NCBI GenBank assembly: GCA_937922235.1
Contig: CAKZVC010000006.1
Location: 1-54,949, forward strand
Length of the DNA: 54,949 bases
DNA from: an uncultured Acidimicrobiales bacterium
GTDB lineage: Bacteria; Actinomycetota; Acidimicrobiia; Acidimicrobiales; SHLQ01
Direction of reading: 5' to 3'
Below, piece by piece: positions 1-8,573 of this stretch. The notes below the pieces were generated by a model, which saw only the letters and a list, made by a program, of their open reading frames with translations, ran no database searches and was not told the DNA's origin. Position numbers and translations under genes: made by a program. Within the stretch, counting starts at the first letter, position 1; each line of letters opens with the position of its first letter.

Positions 1-126
1 CTCTCCAAACTCACCCCAAACGATCTACGCCACATCGAATCACGTATCAACACCATCCCCAGGCGCATCTTCAACTGGGAAACAGCCCAAGCCAAATACG
101 ATGAACACGTCGCAATGACCGGCTGA
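1..126 (+). pseudogene. IS30-like transposase, C-terminal fragment (cut by window edge)
   Basis: An open frame enters from the left edge and ends at the TGA at 124-126, giving the last 41 residues of a protein. The stretch INTIPRRIFNWETAQAKYD resembles the end of the DDE domain of IS30-family transposases, where an Asn-x-x-Pro-Arg segment is followed by a Trp-x-Thr/Glu-Ala segment. Only the C-terminus is visible, so the gene may be intact outside the window. An insertion sequence at the extreme edge suggests that the assembly broke in a repeat. The family call rests on this short motif alone. Confidence 0.5.
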
Positions 127-194
127 ACCCACCCTGACCCCGAAGGCCGTGTGGCGATTGAACATCTAAACCTTCGCGTATCAGCTGACGCGAG

Positions 195-1697
195 TTGTCT
201 GGATGCGGGCAGACTTCTGGGGTGGAGTCATCTGAACCAACCCCATCCGCAACGCTGAGCCGGCCTGCGGCGATGTTCCTCGTCGCAGCGACGTCCGGTC
301 TCGTGCTCGTTATCGAGATTCTCGCCGGCCGACTGATGGCCCCCTACGTCGGTGTGTCGCTCGAGACATTCACCGGAATTATCGGCACGATCCTCGGCGG
401 CATCGCCCTCGGCGCAGCGGTTGGCGGATGGCTCGCCGACCGTCGAGACCCCGTACGCCTCATCGCCCAAGCACTTTTCTTCGGCGGCGGTCTCACGTGG
501 CTGAGCTTGCCGATCGTGTTCAGCCTCGGACCGGGCGTTGGCTCGGGACCCGTCGCCATCGTGTTCCTCGCCGCAGCCGCCTTCTTGCTCCCGACGTCGA
601 TCCTCAGCGGCATCGGCCCAATGGTCGCCAAACTCGAACTCGAGTCGTTGAACGAAACCGGAGCCGTCATTGGCCGCCTGTCAGCCGCAAGCACGTTAGG
701 CGCTCTGCTCGGAACGTTCGGCACCGGGTTCGTGCTCATCGCGTTCCTTCCAGTGCGGGTGATCATCGTTGGCGTTGGCGCACTGCTCGTTCTTGCCGGC
801 ATTGCGGTCTTCATCAAGTCCGGCAGGCGCCCTGACGGGCCCGAGATCGGCGCCGTCATCTTCGCCGCCGTCCTCGGATTCATCGTCCCCTCCCCCTGCG
901 ACCAAACCACCGACTACTACTGCGTCCGCATCGTTGCTGACGCCGAGCTCGCAACCGACGATCCGCGTCCTGGCGGCCGAAGCCTGTTCCTCGACTCGCT
1001 CCGCCACGCCCACGTCGACCTCGACGACCCGACCTACCTAGACATTCGCTACATTCGCCTCTTCGCCAACGCCATCGAAACGCTGCCCGAAGGTCCGATC
1101 CGCGTCCTGCACATCGGTGGTGGCGGCTTCTCCATCCCCCGCTACATCAACGCAGTTCGCCCCGGCAGTACGAACGTCGTACTCGAGCTCGACGATCAAC
1201 TCGTCGAGATCGCCGAAGCTGAGCTCGGCCTCACCACCGGCGACAACCTCGACATTCGCACCGGTGACGCCCGCCTGCACCTGGGAGACCTACCTACGGA
1301 CGGGTTCGACCTTGTCATCGGCGACGCCTACTCCGGCGCCTCCGTCCCGTGGCATCTCACGACCGTCGAAGTTGCCGAAGAGATCGACCGGCTGCTCACT
1401 GCTGACGGGCTCTACATCATGAACGTCATCGACGGCGATCAGAGCCGATTCGCCCGTTCTCAGCTCGACACCCTTGGCCAGGTGTTCGACGAAATGGGTG
1501 TCGTACTCCCCGTCGATGGCATCGGCAAGCGAGGGGTAAACCAGATCCTGCTGACCGCGCAAACGCCGATTCCGGCGCTGCAGATAGAGCCAGATGACGG
1601 CCGCCAGCTCACCCCAGAGGAAGTCGTCGACTTCATTGGCGACAACGACGTAATCCTGACCGACGACTTCGCCCCCGCTGATCAATTACTTACGTAG
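195..1697 (+). CDS. Membrane protein with C-terminal spermidine-synthase-like domain
   Basis: About 500 residues. The N-terminal half (roughly residues 27-230) holds about seven hydrophobic segments with the small-residue-rich pattern of the membrane part of MFS/spermidine synthase fusions. The C-terminal half (roughly 240-490) is a Rossmann methyltransferase-like fold: HIGGGGFSIPRY is the nucleotide-binding glycine loop, ELDDQLVEIAE the acidic strand end, and GDAYSG..VPWHLTT the typical downstream motif of these proteins. True spermidine synthases transfer aminopropyl groups from decarboxylated AdoMet, but for membrane-fused members the substrate is unknown. The start is uncertain: TTG at 195, GTG at 222 or ATG at 273 are in frame, and none has a clear ribosome-binding site; ATG 273 begins right at the first membrane segment. 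It converges with the lipoprotein gene, the two stop codons being back to back at 1697/1698. Confidence 0.7.
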   Translation: MSGCGQTSGVESSEPTPSATLSRPAAMFLVAATSGLVLVIEILAGRLMAPYVGVSLETFTGIIGTILGGIALGAAVGGWLADRRDPVRLIAQALFFGGGLTWLSLPIVFSLGPGVGSGPVAIVFLAAAAFLLPTSILSGIGPMVAKLELESLNETGAVIGRLSAASTLGALLGTFGTGFVLIAFLPVRVIIVGVGALLVLAGIAVFIKSGRRPDGPEIGAVIFAAVLGFIVPSPCDQTTDYYCVRIVADAELATDDPRPGGRSLFLDSLRHAHVDLDDPTYLDIRYIRLFANAIETLPEGPIRVLHIGGGGFSIPRYINAVRPGSTNVVLELDDQLVEIAEAELGLTTGDNLDIRTGDARLHLGDLPTDGFDLVIGDAYSGASVPWHLTTVEVAEEIDRLLTADGLYIMNVIDGDQSRFARSQLDTLGQVFDEMGVVLPVDGIGKRGVNQILLTAQTPIPALQIEPDDGRQLTPEEVVDFIGDNDVILTDDFAPADQLLT

Positions 1698-2948
1698 CTA
1701 GCACGCAGCAAGATCGGCGTCGGCAAAATCGATGTCGACAAGCCGGCCCAACGACGTGAAGATCGAGGCGCGCTCGGCGTCGCCGACAACATCGCGACCA
1801 TCTTCGGACGTCCCACATCGAATATCGGCAGTAGCGATGACGAGCCGCGGGTATTGCCAGTCGGCACCGCTCGAATAGTCGAGCACGGGGAACGAGCGAA
1901 CCGTGATGAGCGATGTGCCATCCGCCCGGTCAAGCGCGAGGAAGTCGGTCTCTCCGATGCGGCGAACCTGCGCGTCCTGGTCGACGAGCTCGCTCTGGAC
2001 ACCTAGGTCACTGCAGCTCACGAGCCAGTGAAAGCCGTCCCGTACGACTACATCAGCCGACAAACCATTTCCAAGATCGGCAAGGTCGTCGCAGCTCTCT
2101 GGCGGGGCCGGAAATGGCGCGTCCGGTTCGACGGTGTTCCACAACATCGTCATCATGTCGCGTCCGCCCGCCGAGCGTTTACCAAAGGAGTAGCGAACTC
2201 CATCCTCGTCCCACACGACCGATCCGTCACCACAGCTTGCGCCACACGAGCTGTCGAGGAACCACGCCTCGCTGCCATTGGGCAGCGCGAATGACACGCC
2301 GCCAGATGATCCGTCCAGTGCGCTGTCGTCCGCGGTGATGCGCTTGGCCCAAACAGTGCCAAATCCGCAGGCTCCCGTGAAACAGTCGGGGGCATAGCCA
2401 ATATCGATGACGTACTGATCGTTCGTAGCGAGAGACACTGTGGCGTACAGCTCGCCTCCATCGAGGTCTCGTGGGAGTCGAAGCGGAATGGTGGTGGCGG
2501 CCTCGAGCTCGGCAACAAGCGGGGCGAGCGCTGGATCGATCGCCGGAGCGTCATCGTCACCCGCATCGTTCTCAGGGTCTCCCTCGTCCTCGTCCTGATC
2601 GTCGTCTTCATTGACAGCGGGCGTCTGCCCATCATCGCTCGCAGGCTCGTCCTCTTCCTCGGCGTCGTCGCCCTCAGCGTCACCCTTTTCGTCGTCAGCT
2701 GAAGCTGGCTCCAACTCCGTCGAAGCGAGCGCTGTTTCATCAGCGGCGTCGATCCTCTCGGGCTTGGTGGAAACAACCTCTGGTTCAGCCGGTTCGTCGA
2801 TGTCAATCTCGGCCAATCCTTCACGTGCTACGGGATCGTCGGCAGCTGCGACGTCGGCGGGGTCAGACCCGCAGGCAGTGACGATGAGGAGCAGGAGCGT
2901 CAGCATCCCTGCTCGAAGACAGGTTTGGGCTCGCAGGTTCGATGGCAT
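1698..2948 (-). CDS. Lipoprotein with acidic low-complexity linker, unknown function
   Basis: 416 residues. The N-terminus has a hydrophobic segment ending in LLIVTAC, a lipobox with Cys26 as the likely lipidated residue, so the protein should be anchored on the outer face of the cytoplasmic membrane. Residues ~30-145 are a low-complexity stretch rich in Asp and Glu. The C-terminal ~270 residues are a soluble domain with several cysteines (for example FTGACGFG and SSCGASCGDG) that could form disulfides. I do not recognise this domain. A near-copy of the 13-base palindrome described elsewhere lies directly after the lipobox codon at 2859-2871, encoding Gly-Ser-Asp-Pro. Confidence 0.7.
   Translation of the reverse strand: MPSNLRAQTCLRAGMLTLLLLIVTACGSDPADVAAADDPVAREGLAEIDIDEPAEPEVVSTKPERIDAADETALASTELEPASADDEKGDAEGDDAEEEDEPASDDGQTPAVNEDDDQDEDEGDPENDAGDDDAPAIDPALAPLVAELEAATTIPLRLPRDLDGGELYATVSLATNDQYVIDIGYAPDCFTGACGFGTVWAKRITADDSALDGSSGGVSFALPNGSEAWFLDSSCGASCGDGSVVWDEDGVRYSFGKRSAGGRDMMTMLWNTVEPDAPFPAPPESCDDLADLGNGLSADVVVRDGFHWLVSCSDLGVQSELVDQDAQVRRIGETDFLALDRADGTSLITVRSFPVLDYSSGADWQYPRLVIATADIRCGTSEDGRDVVGDAERASIFTSLGRLVDIDFADADLAAC
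2859..2871. repeat. Near-copy of GGGGTCAGACCCC palindrome inside lipoprotein gene
   Basis: GGGGTCAGACCCG, one mismatch to the 13-base palindrome that is perfect nine times between 42.4 and 51.9 kb. It codes for the residues directly after the lipobox cysteine. This is the only near-copy seen in the left 40 kb of the window, so it may be chance or an isolated old insertion. Confidence 0.4.
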
Positions 2949-3014
2949 AGAGCCAACCGTACGGACGCTCCCGAATCAGCGCAGTAGGGAGTCCTCCCCG
3001 AGCATCCCGCCTGT

Positions 3015-4679
3015 CTATAGCTCGATCGTGCCGGTACTTGTTGCGACCGTTGTGACGAAGCGAGGGTCGGTCACTCGGATGGTGACAAACCACTCGCCGG
3101 TGCCACGGAACTGCGCCGGCACCGTCCACCGGTACACATTGTGCTTGGGGACCATGACCTTGTAGCCAATCTGGTGCTCGCCAATGCCATCGCCGTCACG
3201 GTCGAGGTAGATGCGGGCCTTCGTGCCCTCTTCGAAAGCCAAGTCGCGGTAGCCAATGTTGACCTTGCCGTTCACCGGCTTGTCGTTCTCGGTGAGCTTG
3301 ATCCAGTCGACTCGAAACTGGCGAGTTCCTTTGTCCTCGTGAGCGTCGAACCGGAGCACCTCGATCTGTTGACCGTCCCACATTGACGACGTCGCCCCAC
3401 CCTCGATGAGTGTGGACGGCGGAGTGTCATCGAGGTCGACAGTGATGGTGTTCCATCCGGGGAAGACGACGATGTCTTCGCTCACACGCCAGACGCCATT
3501 GACCGTGCGCCACACAATGCGGGCATTCATACCACCGCCGGGGTTGCCCGACAGCGAGAAGTCACCCTCGTAGAACACGCGGGCGCTGAAATTGGTGAAG
3601 CGACTTCCGTTGATGAGCTTGTCTTGTGGGATCGTGACCCGGAAGCCCGAGTCGCTCGGGGTCGGTCCGGTGTTCGTGCCAACGAGCTCACCGTTCGCAA
3701 TCGTGAACGTCATGTTGCGCAGAAAGGACTGATCAGACGCTTGGGAGAAGTCCCAGGGGTCTTGTCGAACGACCGTTGCATAGTCAGCGCCTCCGGCGGC
3801 GTCGGGTTGCAGAACCCTGGGCCTCGGCCGCTTGTTGACCTTCAGCGTGTTGACAAGCGAGCGGGTGCCATCGGGGCGCAGGGAATAGAAGTGGTAGGCG
3901 CCTGGGAACATCGCATCGACGTTGAACGTGCCGGTGGCTTCTTCAGAGACGACACCCCAGTTCGGATTCGCCGGGGTGTTGTTGCCCGGCACTCGGTCGC
4001 GGTCCCAGATGATCTTCGTTGCAGGCGAGGTGTCACGCGAGGTCACGACCACCGGGTCGTTCGTGGGCTGGTAGACGCGAACCCAGTCGAGCTCGATGAA
4101 GCCACCGGGCGCGCTTGGCGTAAAGACGAGCCCACGGATCTCCCCGGCCCAATCGATCGGCCCTCGATTCGGGTCGCGTTCGATCTTGAAGTCGTAGGTG
4201 TGCCAGCCCTCAAATACCCGAACAGGCTGCGCGCCACGGCACACCTGGGTGAGGCGGCCGCAGTCGTACCAGCTCAGCTCGCCCCACGCTGCGGTATGTC
4301 CGGTAAGCCGCATCCGGATCGAGATGTGCGTGTACGTGTCGGCGTCGATCGGGGTCGCTTCGCCATCTCGTCCGTTGGGAAGACTGGTCCAGCTCTGCAA
4401 TAGGCGGATGTTGGCCTGTGGCGCTGCTTGACCTTTCCAGCGTCCACCAGCCATCGACACGTTCGTGAACCCCTTGTGGTTAAGCCCAGCGATGTTCGGA
4501 AGATCGCGTTCTTGACCAAAGTCCCACGAGTCCGCGAGTGCGGTCGAGGCAAAGTCGGCCGCCTCAGGGGCAAAACGGCGCGTGAGCGCAGGACGCTTCT
4601 CCTGTTGTGCCGATGCAGGCGCAGCCGCAAGGACCGACATGATCAGTGCAGTAGTTACAAGAAGTACGAGTCGACGCAT
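3015..4679 (-). CDS. Secreted protein of unknown function
   Basis: 554 residues with a clear signal peptide: two Arg, a hydrophobic core, and an Ala-x-Ala site (PASA, cleavage after about residue 24). The mature protein contains repeated beta-rich sections, with phrases such as FDHE-like 'FRVDWIKLTEND' and 'FIELDWVRVYQP' that occur twice in similar form; this pattern resembles carbohydrate-binding jelly-roll modules, and two such modules seem to be separated by a short spacer at about residues 240-290. An intact catalytic domain is not recognisable. It is transcribed leftward, upstream of the lipoprotein gene with only 66 bases between them, so the two may share a transcript. The module assignment is an inference. 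Confidence 0.65.
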   Translation of the reverse strand: MRRLVLLVTTALIMSVLAAAPASAQQEKRPALTRRFAPEAADFASTALADSWDFGQERDLPNIAGLNHKGFTNVSMAGGRWKGQAAPQANIRLLQSWTSLPNGRDGEATPIDADTYTHISIRMRLTGHTAAWGELSWYDCGRLTQVCRGAQPVRVFEGWHTYDFKIERDPNRGPIDWAGEIRGLVFTPSAPGGFIELDWVRVYQPTNDPVVVTSRDTSPATKIIWDRDRVPGNNTPANPNWGVVSEEATGTFNVDAMFPGAYHFYSLRPDGTRSLVNTLKVNKRPRPRVLQPDAAGGADYATVVRQDPWDFSQASDQSFLRNMTFTIANGELVGTNTGPTPSDSGFRVTIPQDKLINGSRFTNFSARVFYEGDFSLSGNPGGGMNARIVWRTVNGVWRVSEDIVVFPGWNTITVDLDDTPPSTLIEGGATSSMWDGQQIEVLRFDAHEDKGTRQFRVDWIKLTENDKPVNGKVNIGYRDLAFEEGTKARIYLDRDGDGIGEHQIGYKVMVPKHNVYRWTVPAQFRGTGEWFVTIRVTDPRFVTTVATSTGTIEL

Positions 4680-4738
4680 GATGATCTTTCGTCACCTAGA
4701 GCGAATTGCTGAAGCCCAAGGCGAGTTGCGGGTCCGCC

Positions 4739-6259
4739 TTAGCCGTCGATGGCCGGGCCGAGCACCCGATCTTCCCACGTCCGAGGAAACTTCAAAATCG
4801 TCGACGTGCCTGGGGCCTCGTCCGGGCCGTCACCGCGAACCATCGAGATTGTGCCGTTGAGCTCTGCGGTGACGAACGTGTGCACGAGGGTCAGGCCAAG
4901 ACCCCGAGCCTCGGCAAAATCGAAGCCGATGGGTGGACCCTGCCCGTTGTCGGAGACGCTGACGATCAAGTCATCGTCGTCGCCGTCAAATGCCACCGTC
5001 ACGATGCGTCCTTCTTCGGGCACACAGCTCGGCGGGAACGCATGGTCGACGACGTTCTGCAGCAGCTCGGTCAACACAACGGCGAGTGGCATCGAGCGAA
5101 TCAGCGGCAAACGTCCGGCCTCACCGACGAGCTTGAATCGGATTGGGTTCTCGGGCCGCTGGAGTCCCTCTTCGATCAGGCGGATGAGCGGGCGGGCGAC
5201 ATCCTCGAAGGGGGCATCGTCGCCGGTCGCATCTTCGCTTGCGTCGTTGGCGAGGGTCTCGTGCACGATCGCGATTGCACCGATTCGGCGAACCGACTCG
5301 TTCAATGCGAACTTGCCTTCTTCAGATTCGACACGCCGAGCCTGCAGCCGTAGCAGTGACGAAATTGTCTGGAGGTTGTTCTTCACCCGGTGGTGAATCT
5401 CGCGAATGGTTGCGTCTTTCGACAGGAGCAATCGGTCTCGGCGTTTCAGCTCCGACACGTCGCGCATCAAGATAAACCCGCCATCGATCTCGCCGTTCGA
5501 GATGATCGGCAGGCACCGCGTCGTCACCGTGACGTTTCGACGCTCGATCTCTTGGGTGACACCCACACGCATGGCGAAGGCAGTCCGCACAAACGAGTCG
5601 TCGAGGCCGATGTCGTCGACGCGATGTGACGTGGCGGTTCGATGGATACCCAGACGGTGGAGGGCCGATACGGCGTTCGGCGACTGGAACACCACCTTGC
5701 GGTCTTTGTCGAGGACCAGCAGGCCATCACCCACTCGGGGTGCACCGTATTGCGGTTCGTTAGCGCCGATGAAGGGGAAGTAGCCGTCGGCGACCATCTG
5801 CATGAGCCGGTCCGAGAGATCGAGGTAGGTTTGCTCGAGAAGTAGCAGCTCACGGTCGAAGACTCGACGTTCGCGCAAGACAACACCGATCGTCTCGCCG
5901 TCGAGCTTGAGCGGGGCGGCGAGCACCTCGGCCCGTCCCTCGGGGTAGTGAGGCCCTAGGTCGACGACACCCCGGCGGAGTTCGCCAGACAAGAACGCCT
6001 CATGAACCAACGGGCGGTTCTCGGCCCGATGTCGATCGCCAATGGGGTCGTGGGTGTAGATCGTGGTTGCGGTCGACGCGCGCACGTTGGCGAGCACGAT
6101 GTACTTCTCGGGGTCGGCCGTTGTTGGAGCAGCGACCAATACGTCACCAAGAGCCAGGTCAGCAAGCAAGCCCCAGGTACGGATGAGCCGCTGGAGCTGA
6201 GCTACCTGGGTGGTTGAGTAGCCGCTGACTTGCTTGGCTAACTCGATCGGCGTTGCCAT
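4739..6259 (-). CDS. pdtaS: PdtaS-type sensor histidine kinase
   Basis: About 506 residues from the ATG at 6259, which is preceded by a GGGGG ribosome-binding site; an in-frame GTG at 6277 is the alternative. Domains in order: N-terminal GAF-like sensor (~1-150), PAS domain (~180-280), HisKA_2 dimerisation/phosphoacceptor helix with REIHHRVKNNLQTISSLL (~290-370) and a HATPase_c domain with DNGQGPP and GLGLTLV glycine boxes (~390-500). The whole layout and many stretches match mycobacterial PdtaS, a cytosolic kinase that phosphorylates the RNA-binding antiterminator PdtaR and is implicated in nitric oxide, copper and c-di-GMP sensing. No pdtaR is in this window. The gene follows the second ArsA ATPase by 2 bases, so it is probably the last gene of the mrp operon. 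Confidence 0.85.
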   Translation of the reverse strand: MATPIELAKQVSGYSTTQVAQLQRLIRTWGLLADLALGDVLVAAPTTADPEKYIVLANVRASTATTIYTHDPIGDRHRAENRPLVHEAFLSGELRRGVVDLGPHYPEGRAEVLAAPLKLDGETIGVVLRERRVFDRELLLLEQTYLDLSDRLMQMVADGYFPFIGANEPQYGAPRVGDGLLVLDKDRKVVFQSPNAVSALHRLGIHRTATSHRVDDIGLDDSFVRTAFAMRVGVTQEIERRNVTVTTRCLPIISNGEIDGGFILMRDVSELKRRDRLLLSKDATIREIHHRVKNNLQTISSLLRLQARRVESEEGKFALNESVRRIGAIAIVHETLANDASEDATGDDAPFEDVARPLIRLIEEGLQRPENPIRFKLVGEAGRLPLIRSMPLAVVLTELLQNVVDHAFPPSCVPEEGRIVTVAFDGDDDDLIVSVSDNGQGPPIGFDFAEARGLGLTLVHTFVTAELNGTISMVRGDGPDEAPGTSTILKFPRTWEDRVLGPAIDG

Positions 6260-6261
6260 AC

Positions 6262-7365
6262 CTATCCCCCACTCCACAGATGCTCACCTAGCCAGAGCAA
6301 CCCATCGATATCCGTTGGTGAATGCACGAGCCGCGGAATTGTCGACACGGTCTCGGCGGGCAGCGCATCGAGCACGTCGCGCTGTTGCTGAGCCACCTCG
6401 CATCGTTCGCGGACGTAGTCAGCTCCCGGTGCGATGAGTGCTGTCTGGGCTGCTGTCAGCGGGCTCGACGAGTTCGTCACGATTCGGGTGGCGACATCGA
6501 GCACCTTTGGTTTGCCAAAGACGTCGGGCTCAACGCCGTTCACCACCACCGCATCGAAGGTCAGCTCGCGTTCGGCCAACGACTCGGCTAGGGCATCAAG
6601 GCGAGAAACAACATTCTTCGCCGGAGCGGTGACCGCAACAAAGGCTGCGTCATCGCCCGCAAGATCGGAGGCGACTGCGCTTGTCCGTTCGACCATGCCG
6701 GGCACGACGCTGTTCATCAGTTGGAAGAACTCGACGACGTCGGCAAAGAACTCGGCTCCAAGAAGTTTGTCGGCAAGGGTCGCAAAGGTCTTCGCTGCGG
6801 CGCCTCCGACGAACGTGCCGTCGCCGCCGGTCAACCAGCCCAGCAACGAGCTCCCGAAGAACTCGGCCACGCGATCGGGCGCATCGAAGAAGTCGAGCGC
6901 GTTCTGCGACGGTGGCGTGTCGACGATGATCAGTCGATATCGGTCGGACTCGATGGCTTCGTCCAGCCATCCCAGCGCGGCATAGTCGTTGCCGTGGACG
7001 AACGTGTCGGCAATGCGCCGGTAGACGGGATTTGCCAAGATCCGTTCAGCCACATCAGTTGACGCCTCGCGGGTGATCATTGCGTCCCATGCCGGGCCGG
7101 GGTCCAGCATTGCGGCATACAGGTTCGCCGTGGACGATCCGGGAACGGGCACAGCGACGGCTTCGTTGCCCTCGATATCGATCCCGAGTGCGCTCGCTAG
7201 GCGGCGAGCCGGATCGATCGTCAGGACGAGAACGTCGCCGTCCAAGCGTTGCGCTGCAGCAAGCCCGAGCGATGCTGAGACCGTCGTCTTGCCAACTCCG
7301 CCACTGCCGGCAACAACCAGAAGCGAACGGCCTTCGATGATCTCCCGAAGCGAAGTCGAGCTCAT
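6262..7365 (-). CDS. ArsA/Get3-like ATPase, second of a pair
   Basis: 367 residues. The P-loop is GSGGVGKTTVSASLG near the N-terminus, in the deviant Walker A form of the ArsA/MinD/Get3 class, with a TIDPARRLASAL switch-like motif and VDTPPSQNALDF as switch II. It starts inside the last codons of the upstream ATPase gene (ATGA overlap at 7362-7365), so the two are translationally coupled. The pair resembles Rv3679/Rv3680 of Mycobacterium tuberculosis, annotated as anion-transporting ATPases and reported to form a heterodimer. No ArsB-like membrane partner is in the window. The substrate is unknown and a role in arsenic export is not implied. Confidence 0.8.
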   Translation of the reverse strand: MSSTSLREIIEGRSLLVVAGSGGVGKTTVSASLGLAAAQRLDGDVLVLTIDPARRLASALGIDIEGNEAVAVPVPGSSTANLYAAMLDPGPAWDAMITREASTDVAERILANPVYRRIADTFVHGNDYAALGWLDEAIESDRYRLIIVDTPPSQNALDFFDAPDRVAEFFGSSLLGWLTGGDGTFVGGAAAKTFATLADKLLGAEFFADVVEFFQLMNSVVPGMVERTSAVASDLAGDDAAFVAVTAPAKNVVSRLDALAESLAERELTFDAVVVNGVEPDVFGKPKVLDVATRIVTNSSSPLTAAQTALIAPGADYVRERCEVAQQQRDVLDALPAETVSTIPRLVHSPTDIDGLLWLGEHLWSGG

Positions 7366-8276
7366 AGCGACAACTCGTCGGCGATCGCTTCACGGACCGA
7401 CGCTGGCACGCTCTCGACAACACCAAACTCGGGAACGTGCAATACCGGAACGTCCTCATCGAGGGCATCGCGCAAGCGAGCGTCGATGCTCGATGCAACA
7501 TCGGCCCGGTCGAGACCGATTTGCACTGCCTCAAATACGCCACTCGACCCGATCGACATCCGGGCAGGCGGGTGTGCGAGGAGCTCATCAAGCTCGCTAC
7601 GGCGGGTGCGAGCGTAGAGCTGAGGTCGGGTTCGATTCACCACAACCGCAGCCAAGTTGGCGGGAGTTTCGTCGTGCAACCGATCGACGAACTCGATTGT
7701 CTCGGACACTGGCACTTCCTCGGCCAAGGTCACGTTGACTACGCCGGTGATCTCCGGGTCGCCGAGGAGGGCGATCATCCAACCGGTTTCACGGGCCAGC
7801 CGTCCAACGGGAGCGATCTCGCCGACGTTCTGCGCCGCCGCAAGTTCGCCGAGCAGGTGTCCGCTCGATGCCGCATCGACAACAACCAAATCCCAGCTTC
7901 CGCTGCGAGCTTCGTGTGCGTACTTTCCGACGAGAAGCAGCTCGGAGACGCCGGGAGCGGCCTCAGCAACAAATGAGAATGCGTTCGCAACGGGCTTGCC
8001 GATGGCACCGAGCGGTCCGAGCTGGAGCCCGATGAACTCCGTCAGCGCCTCCGACGAACCAATCTGCAGGACACTGAGGTTCCGCATGACCTCGGTCGCT
8101 TCGTGCTCGGGTACAACGCCGAACATGCCAGCAGCACCTGGGCTGCCGTCCGCGGAAACGAGCAGGGTCGACTTGCCCCGGTATGCGGACAGCTCGGCGA
8201 GCGCGGCCGCAACCGACGACTTTCCCGTGCCACCCTTTCCGCCGACGATCAGCAGGCGGCGGTCAAGGATGGTCAC
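7362..8276 (-). CDS. ArsA/Get3-like ATPase, first of a pair
   Basis: 304 residues. The deviant P-loop GGKGGTGKSSVAAALAE lies at residues ~11-27, SADGSPG takes the place of the usual DPA motif, and VVVDAASSGHLL resembles switch II. It is more divergent than its neighbour: the switch I aspartate environment is changed. This is the situation in the mycobacterial pair, where the two subunits are unequal. It lies 23 bases after the DUF3107 gene and overlaps the next ATPase gene by 4 bases. Both should act in the cytosol as a heterodimer (inference from the known homologues). Confidence 0.78.
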   Translation of the reverse strand: MTILDRRLLIVGGKGGTGKSSVAAALAELSAYRGKSTLLVSADGSPGAAGMFGVVPEHEATEVMRNLSVLQIGSSEALTEFIGLQLGPLGAIGKPVANAFSFVAEAAPGVSELLLVGKYAHEARSGSWDLVVVDAASSGHLLGELAAAQNVGEIAPVGRLARETGWMIALLGDPEITGVVNVTLAEEVPVSETIEFVDRLHDETPANLAAVVVNRTRPQLYARTRRSELDELLAHPPARMSIGSSGVFEAVQIGLDRADVASSIDARLRDALDEDVPVLHVPEFGVVESVPASVREAIADELSL

Positions 8277-8299
8277 CGTTCGACGCGTAGCCGAGACGC

Positions 8300-8530
8300 T
8301 CAGCCGAACCCGATTGGGCGGCTGGCGTCTTCGCTTCCGATCTCGACGTAGGCAATCTTGTCGGAAGGAACGCCGATCTGGCGGCCCTTCTTGTCTTCGA
8401 GCCAGAGCACGCCAGACTCGTTCGCGAGTGCTGCATCAACGGCGTCCTTCAGCGACGCAGATGATGCACCATCGGCGAGCTCAAGACTGATTTCCTTGGC
8501 GGTGTACGTCACACCAATTCGAATTTCCAC
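8300..8530 (-). CDS. DUF3107 family protein
   Basis: 76 residues from the GTG at 8530, preceded by AGAGAG at suitable spacing. The start VEIRIGVTYTAKEISLEL and the middle WLEDKKGRQIGVPSDKIAYVEIG are typical of DUF3107, a short actinobacterial family of unknown function. Longer readings to 8800 run antisense into mrp and are rejected. Placement between mrp and the ArsA pair suggests co-expression with P-loop ATPases, and no function is known. Confidence 0.8.
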   Translation of the reverse strand: MEIRIGVTYTAKEISLELADGASSASLKDAVDAALANESGVLWLEDKKGRQIGVPSDKIAYVEIGSEDASRPIGFG

Positions 8531-8573
8531 AATTATCTCTCTTCTGTGCGGGTGTAGTGCTCGGGCGATTGCC

